Shown in pieces: positions 24,741 through 33,773 of a DNA stretch of 64,000 nt; positions within the stretch are counted from its first letter, which is position 1, and each line of letters opens with the position of its first letter. The notes below the pieces were generated by a model, which was not told the DNA's origin, made no database searches, and saw only the letters and a list, made by a program, of their open reading frames with translations. The stretch lies in the NCBI GenBank assembly GCA_029782355.1, contig JAKOUY010000037.1, forward strand, positions 124,001 through 188,000, read 5' to 3'. Position numbers and translations under genes: made by a program. The DNA is from Actinomycetes bacterium. Its GTDB lineage: Bacteria; Actinomycetota; Acidimicrobiia; Acidimicrobiales; Ilumatobacteraceae.

Positions 24741-25649
24741 TCAGCAGGCGGGGGTCAGGTACTCGTAGACCAGGCTGTTGTCGTGCGGGGTCTCCATGTT
24801 GGTCTTGAAGCGCACGCCGTTCTCGTCGCCGCCACCGACCACCAGCAGCTGGGCGCCGAGCAGGCCGAACTGGCTGGGGATGGCCGTCACCACGGGGATC
24901 TCGGTCAGCGGCGGCCCCGCCGGGGCAACGGTGGTGGTGCTCGACACCGGGAGCGGCACGCCGGCGTTGGTGGCGTCGGCTGCGCTGACGTACCCGCCAG
25001 GGCGGGCCGTGTTGGCGTGCAGGGCCAGCAGGGCGGCGTGGCGGGAGGCGTTGAGGGCCACGGCGACGACCTTGCCACGCAGGTCGACGGTGTTCAGCGT
25101 GCCGACCATCTCCTGGCAGGTTGCTGCGGCGAGCGACTCCAGGCCGTACAGCAGGTTGAGCACGTCCCGCTTGGGATCGTCGCTGGCCGGGATCTTCTTG
25201 GTTGGATCGCCCGTGGTGATGCGGGCCATGGCCGGCCCGGTGATGGTGGCGGCGAGGCGCGGGTTGGCGCACGTCCACGCCGTGCCGCCGGCGGCGGTGG
25301 TCAGGGCGCCGAGTGCCGTGACGTGGGCGGCGTGCTCGTCACGCAGCCGCTTGGCCATCTCGTCGTTCGACGCGTCGAGCAGCTCGGGCTTGCCGATGAC
25401 CTGGTCGTAGACGTCGACCAGCGACTGCGACACCGAGGCCGCGGTCCGCAGGCGGACGACATCGTTGATCGTCGCCGTGGGCAGATCGGTGCCGGACGGG
25501 GCCTGGCCGACACGGGTCGGGGAACCGCTGAGATCCTCGCCGCAGGCGGCGACGATCACCGCGGCAGCGGCGGACAGCCCGCCGAGGGCGAGCAGGCGCC
25601 GGCGGCTGACCGGCGTGGCGAGCGGGTTGGCGGGGTTGGTCACGGTCAT
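24741..25649 (-). CDS. exported ferritin-like protein (lipoprotein or Tat substrate)
   Basis: 302 residues from ATG 25649. The N-terminus has SRRRLLALGG followed by a hydrophobic stretch and AACG, so it is either a Tat signal or a lipoprotein signal with Cys at about residue 37. The remaining sequence is mostly helical with spaced Glu and His residues (AAHVTALG, LYGLESLAAATCQEM, ASRHAALLAL) consistent with a ferritin-like four-helix bundle (DUF4439-like). It overlaps the upstream ferritin-like gene by 4 nt. Role in iron or redox chemistry at the cell surface is inferred from the fold only. Confidence 0.65.
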   Translation of the reverse strand: MTVTNPANPLATPVSRRRLLALGGLSAAAAVIVAACGEDLSGSPTRVGQAPSGTDLPTATINDVVRLRTAASVSQSLVDVYDQVIGKPELLDASNDEMAKRLRDEHAAHVTALGALTTAAGGTAWTCANPRLAATITGPAMARITTGDPTKKIPASDDPKRDVLNLLYGLESLAAATCQEMVGTLNTVDLRGKVVAVALNASRHAALLALHANTARPGGYVSAADATNAGVPLPVSSTTTVAPAGPPLTEIPVVTAIPSQFGLLGAQLLVVGGGDENGVRFKTNMETPHDNSLVYEYLTPAC

Positions 25650-26212
25650 CCCTTCGTGGCCACCGCAGCGGCTTCCTTGGCGACGAGCAGTTCGTCCAGC
25701 GAGGTCGAGCCCATCAGGTCGGCGAGCACGACGCCGTGGCGGGCCTCGGCGACGGCGATGGAGGCCACCAGCGTGCCGGCATCGGTGGATGCCAGGGTGG
25801 TCAGGGCCTGCTGATGGGTGGCGACCAGCTGCGATTCCAGCTGGTAGCCGGCGGCGGCGAGGGCCTTGGTGTCACCGGTCATGGTCGCCGCGCCGAGGCC
25901 GGTCCCCGGGGTCTGCCCGGCGTTGCGCCCCAGCATCCCGGTGATCGACTGGGCGTAGGCGTCGTGGGCGTCGCGCAGCACGCTGAACACGGTGACGGCC
26001 ACCTCGTCGGTGCCCTTGACGGCGAGCGCCGCGGTGTACAGGTCGCGAGCCTGCAGCTCCAGCCCTTGCAGCACCGCCAGGGTGGCGGTGTCATCGCCGG
26101 TGGGACGCTGGGGTGGGGTGGTGGTCGAGGTGGTGGTGGGGCCGCTGCCGTTGGTGGTGTCCGGGGTGCTGACCCCGGCCACGCGGGCACCTGCCATCGC
26201 TTCGTGTTCCAC
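25646..26212 (-). CDS. ferritin-like helical protein
   Basis: 188 residues from GTG 26212, chosen because AAAGGA lies 8 nt before it; ATG 26197 is the alternative. After a Thr/Pro-rich linker (about residues 20-40) come four helices with LQGLELQARDLYTAA, VLRDAHDAYAQS, LESQLVATHQQA and VAEARHGVVLADL, which supply Glu and His at spacing typical of ferritin-like di-iron or degenerate bundles. No signal peptide. Coupled by ATGA overlap to the exported ferritin-like protein, suggesting a working pair. Confidence 0.65.
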   Translation of the reverse strand: MEHEAMAGARVAGVSTPDTTNGSGPTTTSTTTPPQRPTGDDTATLAVLQGLELQARDLYTAALAVKGTDEVAVTVFSVLRDAHDAYAQSITGMLGRNAGQTPGTGLGAATMTGDTKALAAAGYQLESQLVATHQQALTTLASTDAGTLVASIAVAEARHGVVLADLMGSTSLDELLVAKEAAAVATKG

Positions 26213-26284
26213 TCGTCGGGTCCTTTCGAGATGCACGTCGTCTCGGCCCACCAGCCTGCACGGTGGCGGTGGAGCAGAGCAATT

Positions 26285-27733
26285 CTAGAAGTCGAGGGCG
26301 GAGAGGTCGGGGATCCAGCGCCGGCTGCGGGCCACCGCCTCGTGCCACTGCTGGCGATCGAGAGTCCCGTCGGGTTCGACCACCCGATCGGCCTGCCAGG
26401 CCGCGGCGACGTCGTCGAAGCCGTTCCACATGCCGACCGCCATGCCCGCCAGGAACCCGGCCCCGAGGGTGGTGGCATCGAGGTAGCGGGCGACCTCGAC
26501 CACCCGGCCGGAGGCATTGGCCACGGCGCGCACGAACGTGGGGTTCGCCGCCATCCCACCGTCCACCCGCACCCGGTCGATGGACGAGCCGAGATCGGCA
26601 GCGGCCGCCTCGATCAGATCGGTGCCGCGATGGGCGACGCCTTCCAGGACGGCGCGGACGACTTCGGGCCGGCCGCTGCCGCGAGTCAGCCCGAACAGCG
26701 CCCCGCGGGCCCCGTAGTCCCAGTTCGGCGTGCCCAGGCCGAGCAGCGCCGGCACGTAGACCACGCCGCCCGTGTCGACGCACTGGGCGGCGACGTCGTG
26801 GCTGGCCGCCGGGTCCTCGAGCAGGCCGAGGTCGTCCACCAGCCACTCGACGTTGGTTCCGGCCGACAGCATGATCGCCTCGATGCCCCACACCCGCTGC
26901 CCGTTGCGGCTCCAGGCGACGATGGGAAACGTGCCCTGGCCGCTGCGCCCGGCGGTGTGCGGGGCACCGCCGCCGGTGACCGTGTCGAGCATGCCGCCGG
27001 TGCCGAAGGTGATCTTGGTGGCTCCGGGTCGCACGCAGCTCTGGCCGATCAGGCTGGCCTGCTGGTCACCGATCAGCGCGGCGATCGGCGGGGCACCCGG
27101 CAGCGCGGTGGCCTCGCCGATCAGGCCGGTCGAGTCGACCACGGTGGGCAGCATCCGTCGGGGGATCCGCAACGCGTCGCACACGCTGCTCGACCAGTCC
27201 GAGGCGTCGGGCTCCAGCAGTCCGCTGACCGCCGCGTTGCTCGGGTCGGTCACGTGCACCGCGCCGCCGGAGAGGCGCCAGGCCAACCAGCTGTCGACGG
27301 TGCCGATGCACAGGTCGGCCGTGCGACCTGGATCGTGCTGGTCGAGCAACCAGCGGGCCTTGGTGGCCGACTGGTTGGGAGCCACGGCGATGCCGTGCTC
27401 GGCCTTCAGCGTGATGCAGTCGAACACGGTGCGCAGGTCCTGCCAGCCCAACGCCGGCCCGACCGGCACGCCGGTGGCCCGGTCCCAGACGACGGTGGAA
27501 GCCCGCTGGGTGCTGATGCCGACGGCCTGCACGGGGCCCCCTTGGCGAGTCAGGGCCTCCGTCGCCAACTCGACGGCCACGTCGGCCAACTGAGCGGCGT
27601 CGAACTCGACCATCCCCGGGAACGGGCTGTCCGGTGCCAGCCGCCGGGCGCAGAGATGGTGGATCGTGGCGTCGTGGTCGACCACGCCGGCGCGCAGTCC
27701 GGACGTGCCGACGTCGATGACCAGCACGCTCAC
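26285..27733 (-). CDS. FGGY-family carbohydrate kinase
   Basis: 482 residues from GTG 27733 (GTGA overlap with the membrane protein gene). The phosphate-1 loop is VIDVGTSGLRAG (about residues 5-16), with GISTQRASTVVWD (about 68-80), GDQQASLIGQ (about 224-233), FGTGGMLDTV, and the adenosine-binding RVDGGMAANPTFVRAVAN (about 383-400). It phosphorylates a polyol or sugar. The neighbouring glycerol-3-phosphate dehydrogenase makes glycerol or a similar triol a reasonable guess, but a more canonical glycerol kinase lies at 61.4-63.0 kb. Confidence 0.8.
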   Translation of the reverse strand: MSVLVIDVGTSGLRAGVVDHDATIHHLCARRLAPDSPFPGMVEFDAAQLADVAVELATEALTRQGGPVQAVGISTQRASTVVWDRATGVPVGPALGWQDLRTVFDCITLKAEHGIAVAPNQSATKARWLLDQHDPGRTADLCIGTVDSWLAWRLSGGAVHVTDPSNAAVSGLLEPDASDWSSSVCDALRIPRRMLPTVVDSTGLIGEATALPGAPPIAALIGDQQASLIGQSCVRPGATKITFGTGGMLDTVTGGGAPHTAGRSGQGTFPIVAWSRNGQRVWGIEAIMLSAGTNVEWLVDDLGLLEDPAASHDVAAQCVDTGGVVYVPALLGLGTPNWDYGARGALFGLTRGSGRPEVVRAVLEGVAHRGTDLIEAAAADLGSSIDRVRVDGGMAANPTFVRAVANASGRVVEVARYLDATTLGAGFLAGMAVGMWNGFDDVAAAWQADRVVEPDGTLDRQQWHEAVARSRRWIPDLSALDF

Positions 27734-28164
27734 GGCGCGCTCCGCTCGGCGCTCGGGACGAAGCCGCGGCGGCGCAGCAGCCCGCCCAGGAGGCCGCCGA
27801 GCAGCCCGGCCCCACCCACGAGGGTCAGCTTCAGCACGATCCCCAGCCAGTTCACCGATCGGCCGCGGGCCAGCTTGATGGCCACGAACACCGCGTCCGT
27901 GAGCACGTACGTGCCCACGGCGGTGACGATGGCGTGACTGAGCGGGAGGTTCTTGCGCTGGGCCCAGGCGGCCAGCGCCCCGCCGAGGACGAAGCCGAGG
28001 ATGGCGAGGATCACCAGCAAGGAACGCACCGGCGACGAGCTGACCAGCAGCTCGGCGATCCCGGTGGCCAGCAGGCCGATCACCAGGGCGACGACCCCAC
28101 CGGACACGATGGCCGGGACGTCCCATCGGCCGGCGGGCGGCCGTTCGGCGGTGGTCACGGCCAC
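27730..28164 (-). CDS. small integral membrane protein
   Basis: 144 residues from GTG 28164 with GAGGAG about 5 nt upstream. Four hydrophobic segments (about residues 19-40, 48-66, 75-95, 107-130), the last Gly-rich, and a short basic tail. No recognised family. It overlaps the AGPS-like gene upstream by 10 nt and the kinase downstream by 4 nt, so it belongs to the glpD-type operon. Might be a facilitator or scaffold; nothing in the sequence decides. Confidence 0.6.
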   Translation of the reverse strand: MAVTTAERPPAGRWDVPAIVSGGVVALVIGLLATGIAELLVSSSPVRSLLVILAILGFVLGGALAAWAQRKNLPLSHAIVTAVGTYVLTDAVFVAIKLARGRSVNWLGIVLKLTLVGGAGLLGGLLGGLLRRRGFVPSAERSAP

Positions 28165-29642
28165 GCTGCTCCTCGCGTCGGGGTGGTGGTCAACCCGAGC
28201 TTGCCCGGGTTGAGGATGCCCGCCGGATCGAGGGCGTCCTTCAGCTTCTGTAGCACGCCCAGCGCACCCGGGTGGGCATCGGCCACGAACCGGTGGCGGT
28301 TGAGCCCGACGCCATGGTGGTGGGAGAGGGTCGCGCCGGCCGCCAGCGCTGCACCCTGGCCGGCATCCCACATGGCCACGTAGGTGGCGTCCACCGCGCC
28401 GGGCGGTGGCGTGGCGACGAAGGTGAAGTACAGGCAGGCGCCGTCCAGGTAGCTGTGCGACAGGTGGCACGAGGCCAGGCGGGCATGGTCGACGGAGCGC
28501 AGCGCCGAGGTCGCCGCGTCGACGACGTGATCGAGGCGCGACCACGGCGCGGCGACCTCCATCGTGTCAACGACGAACCCCTTGCGAGTCAGGGCCTGCA
28601 GGGCGCTGGTGTCGTTGCGGTGCGCCAGCCAGGCGTCCACCGGTGCACGGCCGAGGTCACGCCATGGTGCGCACTCCTCGGCGACCACCTGCATCGTCGC
28701 CTCGACCATCACCCGGTCACCCTCGTCCAACACGATCAGGGCGCACCACGAACCGTCGCCACCGTGGCTGCGCTGGGTCTCGGTGGCGTCGTACAGGCGC
28801 AGCACGGCCGGCGTCGCGCCGCGCCGCAGGATCCGCCGGCAGGTCTCGACGCCGGCCGACCAGGTGCCGACCGCGTAGGCCGCCCGGCGCTCGACCTCCG
28901 CCACGGGGTGCGCCCGCAGCGTGACGGACGTGATGATGCCCAAGGTGCCTTCGCAGCCGACGAACAGCTGGGTCAGATCGGGGCCCACCGCGGCGGCGGG
29001 CGGGTCGCCGACGCGCACCACCGACCCGTCGCTGAGGACCACCTCGAGGGCGGCCACCATGTCCTCGATCTTGCCGTAGCGGGTGCTGTACTGGCCGGCG
29101 CCACGGCAGGCGACCCACCCGCCCACCGTCGCCAGCTCGAAGCTCTGCGGGAGGTGCCCGACGGTCAGGCCCCAGGTGGCCCGCAACTCGTCCTCGAGGT
29201 CCGGTCCGAAGGTGCCGGCGCGGACCTCGACCAAGCCGGACGGCTGGTCGACGGCCACCACCCCGGTCAGCCCGGTGAGGTCGAGGATCACCCCGCCCGC
29301 CGCGGGCACCGAGCCGCCGGACACCCCACTGCGCCCACCGGCGGCGGTGACGGCGACGCCCGCGCCGTGGCACGCCCCGACCACCGCGGCCACCTGGGCG
29401 GTCTCGGCGGGCCGGCACACCGCCGCGGCGCGGTGGGCGACCTCGCCGGCCAGCGCCCAGTGCATGGCCAGCGGCCACCAGTCCCGGCTGGCCTCGGCGG
29501 TTTCCCGGACGTCGGTCGACGTCGGGCAGATCGCCGCCAGCCGACCGAGCAGTTCCCAGGGGAGCGCGGCCGGCTCGCCGAGGCGCGACCGGGTCCCCGC
29601 CAACTCGATGGGCGGCACGGGTCGGGCTGAGGCCTCGGTCAT
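28155..29642 (-). CDS. FAD-binding oxidase, alkyldihydroxyacetonephosphate synthase-like
   Basis: 495 residues. The FAD-binding PCMH domain has GGRSGVSGGSVP (about residues 99-110), GHLPQSFELATVGGWVA (about 155-171) and YGKIEDMV (about 182-189), all close to the hallmark motifs of alkyl-DHAP synthase. The C-terminal SHHHGVG (about 448-454) is the triple-His active-site segment of that enzyme. AGPS exchanges the acyl chain of acyl-DHAP for a fatty alcohol to make ether lipid precursors; bacterial relatives may act on other 2-hydroxy acids. The start overlaps the glpD-like stop (ATGA). Placement beside a G3P dehydrogenase supports a glycerophosphate-linked role. Confidence 0.75.
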   Translation of the reverse strand: MTEASARPVPPIELAGTRSRLGEPAALPWELLGRLAAICPTSTDVRETAEASRDWWPLAMHWALAGEVAHRAAAVCRPAETAQVAAVVGACHGAGVAVTAAGGRSGVSGGSVPAAGGVILDLTGLTGVVAVDQPSGLVEVRAGTFGPDLEDELRATWGLTVGHLPQSFELATVGGWVACRGAGQYSTRYGKIEDMVAALEVVLSDGSVVRVGDPPAAAVGPDLTQLFVGCEGTLGIITSVTLRAHPVAEVERRAAYAVGTWSAGVETCRRILRRGATPAVLRLYDATETQRSHGGDGSWCALIVLDEGDRVMVEATMQVVAEECAPWRDLGRAPVDAWLAHRNDTSALQALTRKGFVVDTMEVAAPWSRLDHVVDAATSALRSVDHARLASCHLSHSYLDGACLYFTFVATPPPGAVDATYVAMWDAGQGAALAAGATLSHHHGVGLNRHRFVADAHPGALGVLQKLKDALDPAGILNPGKLGLTTTPTRGAAWP

Positions 29643-31390
29643 CGCTCGGCCGCGCCGGGTTGCACGGCGGCCTGCTCGGCTGCGCCGGGTTGCATGGCGG
29701 CCTGCTCGGCCGCGCCGGGTTGCACGGCGGCCTGCTCGGCCGCGCCGGGTTGCACGGCGGCCTGCTCGGCCGCGCAGTGATCGACGTACGCGGCGACCTG
29801 CCGGGCGGTCTCGGCCTCGTCCCACCCGAGCTCCACGGCGAGCAGCGCGGCCACGTCGGGCGCGGCGCGCACCGTGGCGGCGCGGTCGAACAACCGGGCG
29901 CGCGTCCGGCGGGCGAGCACGTCGTCCAGCGTGGTGGCCTGCTCGGATCGCACCGCGTACACCGCCTCGGCACGCCGGTAGGGAAGGCCGGGCACCAGCG
30001 GCTCGGCCAGATCGGGTCGTTCGCCGGCGATGGCGTCGATCTCGGCCGCCAAGGTCCCATACCGCCCGGCCAGGTGGGCCTGCGGCGAGTCCGGTGGGGG
30101 AGCGGTGAAGCCGGCACCGCCGAGCAGGGTCAGGCGCTTGGTGCGGGAGCGGCGCCGCCACCGAGCGAGCCGTCCCCCTCCGTGCAGCAGCTCCACCACC
30201 CGGTCCACGGCGTCCTCGGCCATCTCGCGGTACGTGGTCAGCTTGCCGCCGGTGACCGTGACGACGCCGCGATCGACCGAGACCCGGTGCCGCCGGGACA
30301 GGTCCGCCGTGCGCCCCGACGTGTCCGACCCGGCCACCAGCGGGCGCAGCCCGGCCCAGCTGGCGCTGACCTCCGCCGGCGACAGCGGCTCGACCAGCGA
30401 GGCGTTCAGCGCGCCGAGGACGTACTCGACATCGGCGGCCGTGCAGGCCGGGTCGTCGAGCGGGCCGTCGTAGTCGGTGTCGGTGGTCCCCACGTAGGTG
30501 TGGGTGAAGGTCCCGTCCGGCCGAGCGCCCGTGGGCACGACGAACAGGCTGCGCTTGTCCTTCGGCACCGGGACCACCACGGCGATGTCGTTGCGGACCC
30601 GGTCCCACGGCACGGTGAGGTGCACGCCCTTGGCCGGGCGCAGGGCGGTGACCTGGGCCGTGCCGCCGATGGTCTCGACGCCGTCGGCCCACACCCCGGC
30701 GGCATTGAGCAGGCACCGCGTCCGAACCACCAGCTCGCGCCCGTCGGTTCGAACGACGGCACCCTCGATCCGCCCGGACGCATCCCGGCGGACCCCGGTG
30801 AGCTCGGCCCGGTTGACGACGGCCGCACCGCGGTTGGCTGCCGTGCGCGCCACCGTCAGGCACAGCCGGGCGTCGTCGGCCGTGGCGTCGTAGTACAGGT
30901 AGGCCGCGGCCACCCGCTGGCGGGGCATGGTCGGCAGGTGGCCCATGGCCGCCTCGGCACCAATCCGCCGGTGGAACCGCCCGATGCGCCACCCGCCGGT
31001 CAGGTCGTACATCCACAGTGCCGACCCGAAGGCCCGGGCGATCTTGCGCGACACCACGCCGTGCTTGGTGAGCACCGGGATCATGAACGGCAGGACGCGC
31101 ACCAGGTGCGGGGCATTGCGCATCAGCCGGCGGCGCTCGTGCAGGGCCTCGTACACCAGCCCGATCTCGCCCTGCTGCAGGTAGCGCAGGCCACCGTGGA
31201 CCAGCTTGGAGCTCTTCGACGACGTCCCCGAGGCGAAGTCGTGGCGCTCGACCAGGGCGACGCGCAGACCGCGGCTGGCGGCGTCCAGGGCCGCTCCGGT
31301 CCCGGTGATCCCACCCCCGACGACCAGGACGTCGAACGAGTCGCGCTCCAGCCGGCGGACAGCCGCGGCGCGGTCGAACGGGCCGGTCAT
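29639..31390 (-). CDS. glpD: glycerol-3-phosphate dehydrogenase, FAD-dependent
   Basis: 583 residues. The dinucleotide fold VLVVGGGITGTGAALDAA (about residues 21-38), the family signature FASGTSSKSSKLVHGGLRYL (about 52-71) and the C-terminal helical domain with DVLARRTRARL are typical of the aerobic GlpD. It oxidises sn-glycerol 3-phosphate to DHAP at the membrane and gives electrons to quinone. The last about 44 residues are a low-complexity tail made of a ten-residue repeat not found in the core family. First gene of a four-gene operon; divergent from the Fur/PerR gene. Confidence 0.9.
   Translation of the reverse strand: MTGPFDRAAAVRRLERDSFDVLVVGGGITGTGAALDAASRGLRVALVERHDFASGTSSKSSKLVHGGLRYLQQGEIGLVYEALHERRRLMRNAPHLVRVLPFMIPVLTKHGVVSRKIARAFGSALWMYDLTGGWRIGRFHRRIGAEAAMGHLPTMPRQRVAAAYLYYDATADDARLCLTVARTAANRGAAVVNRAELTGVRRDASGRIEGAVVRTDGRELVVRTRCLLNAAGVWADGVETIGGTAQVTALRPAKGVHLTVPWDRVRNDIAVVVPVPKDKRSLFVVPTGARPDGTFTHTYVGTTDTDYDGPLDDPACTAADVEYVLGALNASLVEPLSPAEVSASWAGLRPLVAGSDTSGRTADLSRRHRVSVDRGVVTVTGGKLTTYREMAEDAVDRVVELLHGGGRLARWRRRSRTKRLTLLGGAGFTAPPPDSPQAHLAGRYGTLAAEIDAIAGERPDLAEPLVPGLPYRRAEAVYAVRSEQATTLDDVLARRTRARLFDRAATVRAAPDVAALLAVELGWDEAETARQVAAYVDHCAAEQAAVQPGAAEQAAVQPGAAEQAAMQPGAAEQAAVQPGAAER
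29644..29775. repeat. 30-bp tandem repeat, 4.4 copies, inside the glpD-like 3' end
   Basis: Four full 30-nt units (29644, 29674, 29704, 29734) and a 12-nt partial copy. The units are identical except for two C-to-T changes in the second. On the minus strand each encodes a ten-residue unit of the type AAVQPGAAEQ. Copy number changes would keep the reading frame. Confidence 0.9.
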
Positions 31391-31438
31391 CGGCCGCCCA
31401 GTGTAGGGAGCGCGGTCACCGCCCTCGCCTAATCTGCA

Positions 31439-31472
31439 CGAGTTGCGAACTCGCAGATCGTGCGAGTACGGT
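31439..31472 (+). promoter_or_regulatory. promoter and probable Fur/PerR operator
   Basis: The inverted repeat CGAGTT-GCG-AACTCG (31439-31453) covers a -35-like TTGCGA (31443-31448). An 18-nt spacer leads to TACGGT (31467-31472), 7 nt before GTG 31480. A metal-responsive repressor bound there would block its own operon. Confidence 0.55.
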
Positions 31473-31479
31473 CGGGGTC

Positions 31480-31941
31480 GTGCGCAACCCGGCTGAGCTG
31501 ACCGATGCGTTCCGGGCCAAGGGGTGGAAGGTCACCCCGCAGCGCCAGCTGCTGTTCCGCCTGCTGCACGACACCGACCGCCACCCGACCGCCGACGCGC
31601 TGTTCGTCGAGGCCAGCGGGCAGATGCCCGGCATCAGCCTGCGCACCGTCTACCAGACCCTGAACGACCTGGTCGCCATGGACGAGCTGCACGTCGTGAA
31701 CATCGGCGGATCGACCCGCTTCGACCCGAACACCGCGGCCCACCAACACGCCGTCTGCTCGGCCTGTGGCACCATCCGCGACGTCTACCTGTCCGGCGTC
31801 GACGGCCTCGGCGTCGCCGAGGTCGACGACTTCCACCCGCAGCGGACGCGCATCACCGTCACCGGTGTGTGCGGTCGTTGCGCCGATCTCACACCAACCC
31901 GTCGGCCCACCGGGTCGCACCACAAGGAGAACCAGCAATGA
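31480..31941 (+). CDS. Fur-family metal/peroxide-responsive repressor (PerR-like)
   Basis: 153 residues from GTG 31480. The winged helix ([12 protein letters not shown] and [13 protein letters not shown]) spans about residues 17-75. The dimer domain has [10 protein letters not shown] and a second CxxC (CGRC) that form the structural zinc site, and further His/Asp residues for the regulatory metal. In PerR-type members, H2O2 oxidises a metal-ligand His and releases DNA. Operon context with rubrerythrin supports the peroxide-sensing type. Its own promoter carries a palindrome over the -35 box. Confidence 0.85.
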   Translation: MRNPAELTDAFRAKGWKVTPQRQLLFRLLHDTDRHPTADALFVEASGQMPGISLRTVYQTLNDLVAMDELHVVNIGGSTRFDPNTAAHQHAVCSACGTIRDVYLSGVDGLGVAEVDDFHPQRTRITVTGVCGRCADLTPTRRPTGSHHKENQQ

Positions 31942-32351
31942 GCCTGCACGGCACCAAGACCCACGAGAACCTCAAGGAAGCGTTCGCCGGCGAGAGCCAG
32001 GCCAACCGCCGCTACCTGTGGTTCGCCCAGAAGGCCGACGTCGAGGGCTACCCGGACGCCGCCGCCCTGTTCCGCAGTGTCGCCGAGGGTGAGACCGGCC
32101 ACGCCCACGGGCACCTCGAGTACCTCGCCGAGGTCGGCGATCCGGCAACCGGCGAGAAGATCGGCGACACCGAGGACAACTTCCGTTCGGCCGTCGCCGG
32201 CGAGACCTACGAGTACACCCAGATGTACCCGGGCTTCGCCAAGACGGCCCGCGAGGAGAACCTCGACGAGATCGCCGACTGGTTCGAGACGCTGGCTCGC
32301 GCCGAGAAGAGCCACGCCGGCCGGTTCCAGCAGGGCCTCGACGCGCTCTGA
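31938..32351 (+). CDS. rubrerythrin, short form without rubredoxin domain
   Basis: 137 residues. The di-iron four-helix bundle has the Glu/His ligands in [40 protein letters not shown] and [11 protein letters not shown]. It reduces hydrogen peroxide to water. The usual C-terminal rubredoxin (two CxxC) is absent, so it needs an outside electron donor; the Fe-S protein downstream is the natural candidate. The start overlaps the Fur/PerR stop (ATGA). Confidence 0.9.
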   Translation: MSLHGTKTHENLKEAFAGESQANRRYLWFAQKADVEGYPDAAALFRSVAEGETGHAHGHLEYLAEVGDPATGEKIGDTEDNFRSAVAGETYEYTQMYPGFAKTAREENLDEIADWFETLARAEKSHAGRFQQGLDAL

Positions 32352-32375
32352 TCCACCCCACCACGTGATCCATCG

Positions 32376-32412
32376 CCGCGAGGGTCGGGGCCGCCGGGCT
32401 CCGACCCCGCGG
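32376..32412 (+). terminator. hairpin between rubrerythrin and the Fe-S gene
   Basis: CCGCGAGGGTCGG (32376-32388) pairs with CCGACCCCGCGG (32401-32412) with one bulge and a 12-nt loop. It may terminate part of the transcription or protect the rubrerythrin mRNA, giving more rubrerythrin than downstream protein. Confidence 0.45.
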
Positions 32413-32450
32413 CGCGCCACGCCCGCCCACCACCGCCGCACGGAATCGAC

Positions 32451-33773
32451 ATGACCACGATCTACGACCCGAAGAACCCGCTGTACACCGACGAGGCCGA
32501 CGTGCGCGCCGAGCTGACTCGCGTCTACGACCTCTGCCACGGGTGCCGGCTGTGCTTCAAGTTCTGCACGTCGTTCCCGTCGCTGTTCGAGATGATCGAC
32601 CAGCACGAGGACCAGGACGCCGGCCGGTTGACCCCCGCCCAGCAGGACCGGGTGGTCGACGAGTGCTTCCAGTGCAAGCTCTGCTACATCAACTGCCCGT
32701 ACATCCCCGAACTGCACGAGTGGGCGCTGGACTTTCCCCGGCTGATGCTCCGAGCCGACGCCATGCGCCACGCCACCAAGCAGGTGTCCGTCCGCTCGCG
32801 GCTGACCGATTCGATGATGGGCCGTACCGACATGATGGGCAAGGTCGCCACCGCCGCCGCCCCGCTGGCCAACCGGGTGGTCGGTGCCAAGCCCGGCGGT
32901 CTGTTGCGCAAGGTCATCGAGAAGACCGCAGGCATCTCCAGCGTCCGGCTCCTGCCGCCGTACGCCAAGCAGCGCTTCAGCACCTGGTTCAAGAAGCGCC
33001 CGGCCGTGCGCCTGGAGCGCCGCCAGGGCACGGTCGCGGTGTTCCCGACGTGCCTGGTGGAGTACCAGCAGCCCGCCATCGGGCACGACCTGGTCAAGGT
33101 CTACGAGCGCAACGGCATCGAGTGCACGCTGGCCGGCAACACCGGGTGCTGCGGCGCGCCGTGGCTGCACGCCGGCGACGTCGCCCACTTCACCAAGGTG
33201 GCCACCGACAACGTCGCCGCCCTGGCCGACCACGTCCGCGCCGGCAACGACATCGTCGTGCCCCAGCCGACGTGCGGGTACGTCCTGAAGAAGGACTACG
33301 TCGACTACGTGGGCGGGGCCGACGCCGAACTGGTGGCCCAGCACACCTACGACGCCGCCGAGTACCTGATGAAGGTGCACAAGGGCGAGGGAACCGCCCT
33401 GGACACCGAGTTCCCCGGCGAGGTCCCCCAGACCATCGCCTACCACACGCCCTGCCACCTCAAGGCACAGAACATCGGCCTGAAGAGCCGCGACCTGATG
33501 AAGCTGACCGGCGCCTCGATCAAGCTGGTCCAGCAGTGCAGCGGGATCGACGGCATGTGGGGGCTGCGCGCCGAGAACGCCGGGATCAGCGTGCCGATCG
33601 CCAAGAAGCTGGCTGCCGAGCTGGACAAGGCCGGCTGCCAGCAGGTGGCCGGGGACTGCCATCTGGCCAACACCGCCATCGCCGAGCAGACCGGCGCCCA
33701 CCCGCAGCACCCCCTGCAGGTGATGGCCCGGGCCTACGGCATCCCCGAGGAGCCGGCCGGAGGCCACGCGTGA
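32451..33773 (+). CDS. HdrD/GlpC-like iron-sulfur protein
   Basis: 440 residues. Two 4Fe-4S clusters are set by Cys29/32/35/39 and Cys72/75/78/82. The C-terminal half holds the heterodisulfide-reductase type domains: a full CCG motif (TGCCGAP, about residue 228) and, after HTPCHLK (about 331), a second site reduced to QQCSGIDG. It should pass electrons, with one cysteine-rich catalytic cluster intact. Such proteins are regularly encoded with rubrerythrin and DUF3501. Its stop overlaps the DUF3501 start (GTGA). A role as electron donor to rubrerythrin is inferred from this conserved context. Confidence 0.8.
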   Translation: MTTIYDPKNPLYTDEADVRAELTRVYDLCHGCRLCFKFCTSFPSLFEMIDQHEDQDAGRLTPAQQDRVVDECFQCKLCYINCPYIPELHEWALDFPRLMLRADAMRHATKQVSVRSRLTDSMMGRTDMMGKVATAAAPLANRVVGAKPGGLLRKVIEKTAGISSVRLLPPYAKQRFSTWFKKRPAVRLERRQGTVAVFPTCLVEYQQPAIGHDLVKVYERNGIECTLAGNTGCCGAPWLHAGDVAHFTKVATDNVAALADHVRAGNDIVVPQPTCGYVLKKDYVDYVGGADAELVAQHTYDAAEYLMKVHKGEGTALDTEFPGEVPQTIAYHTPCHLKAQNIGLKSRDLMKLTGASIKLVQQCSGIDGMWGLRAENAGISVPIAKKLAAELDKAGCQQVAGDCHLANTAIAEQTGAHPQHPLQVMARAYGIPEEPAGGHA

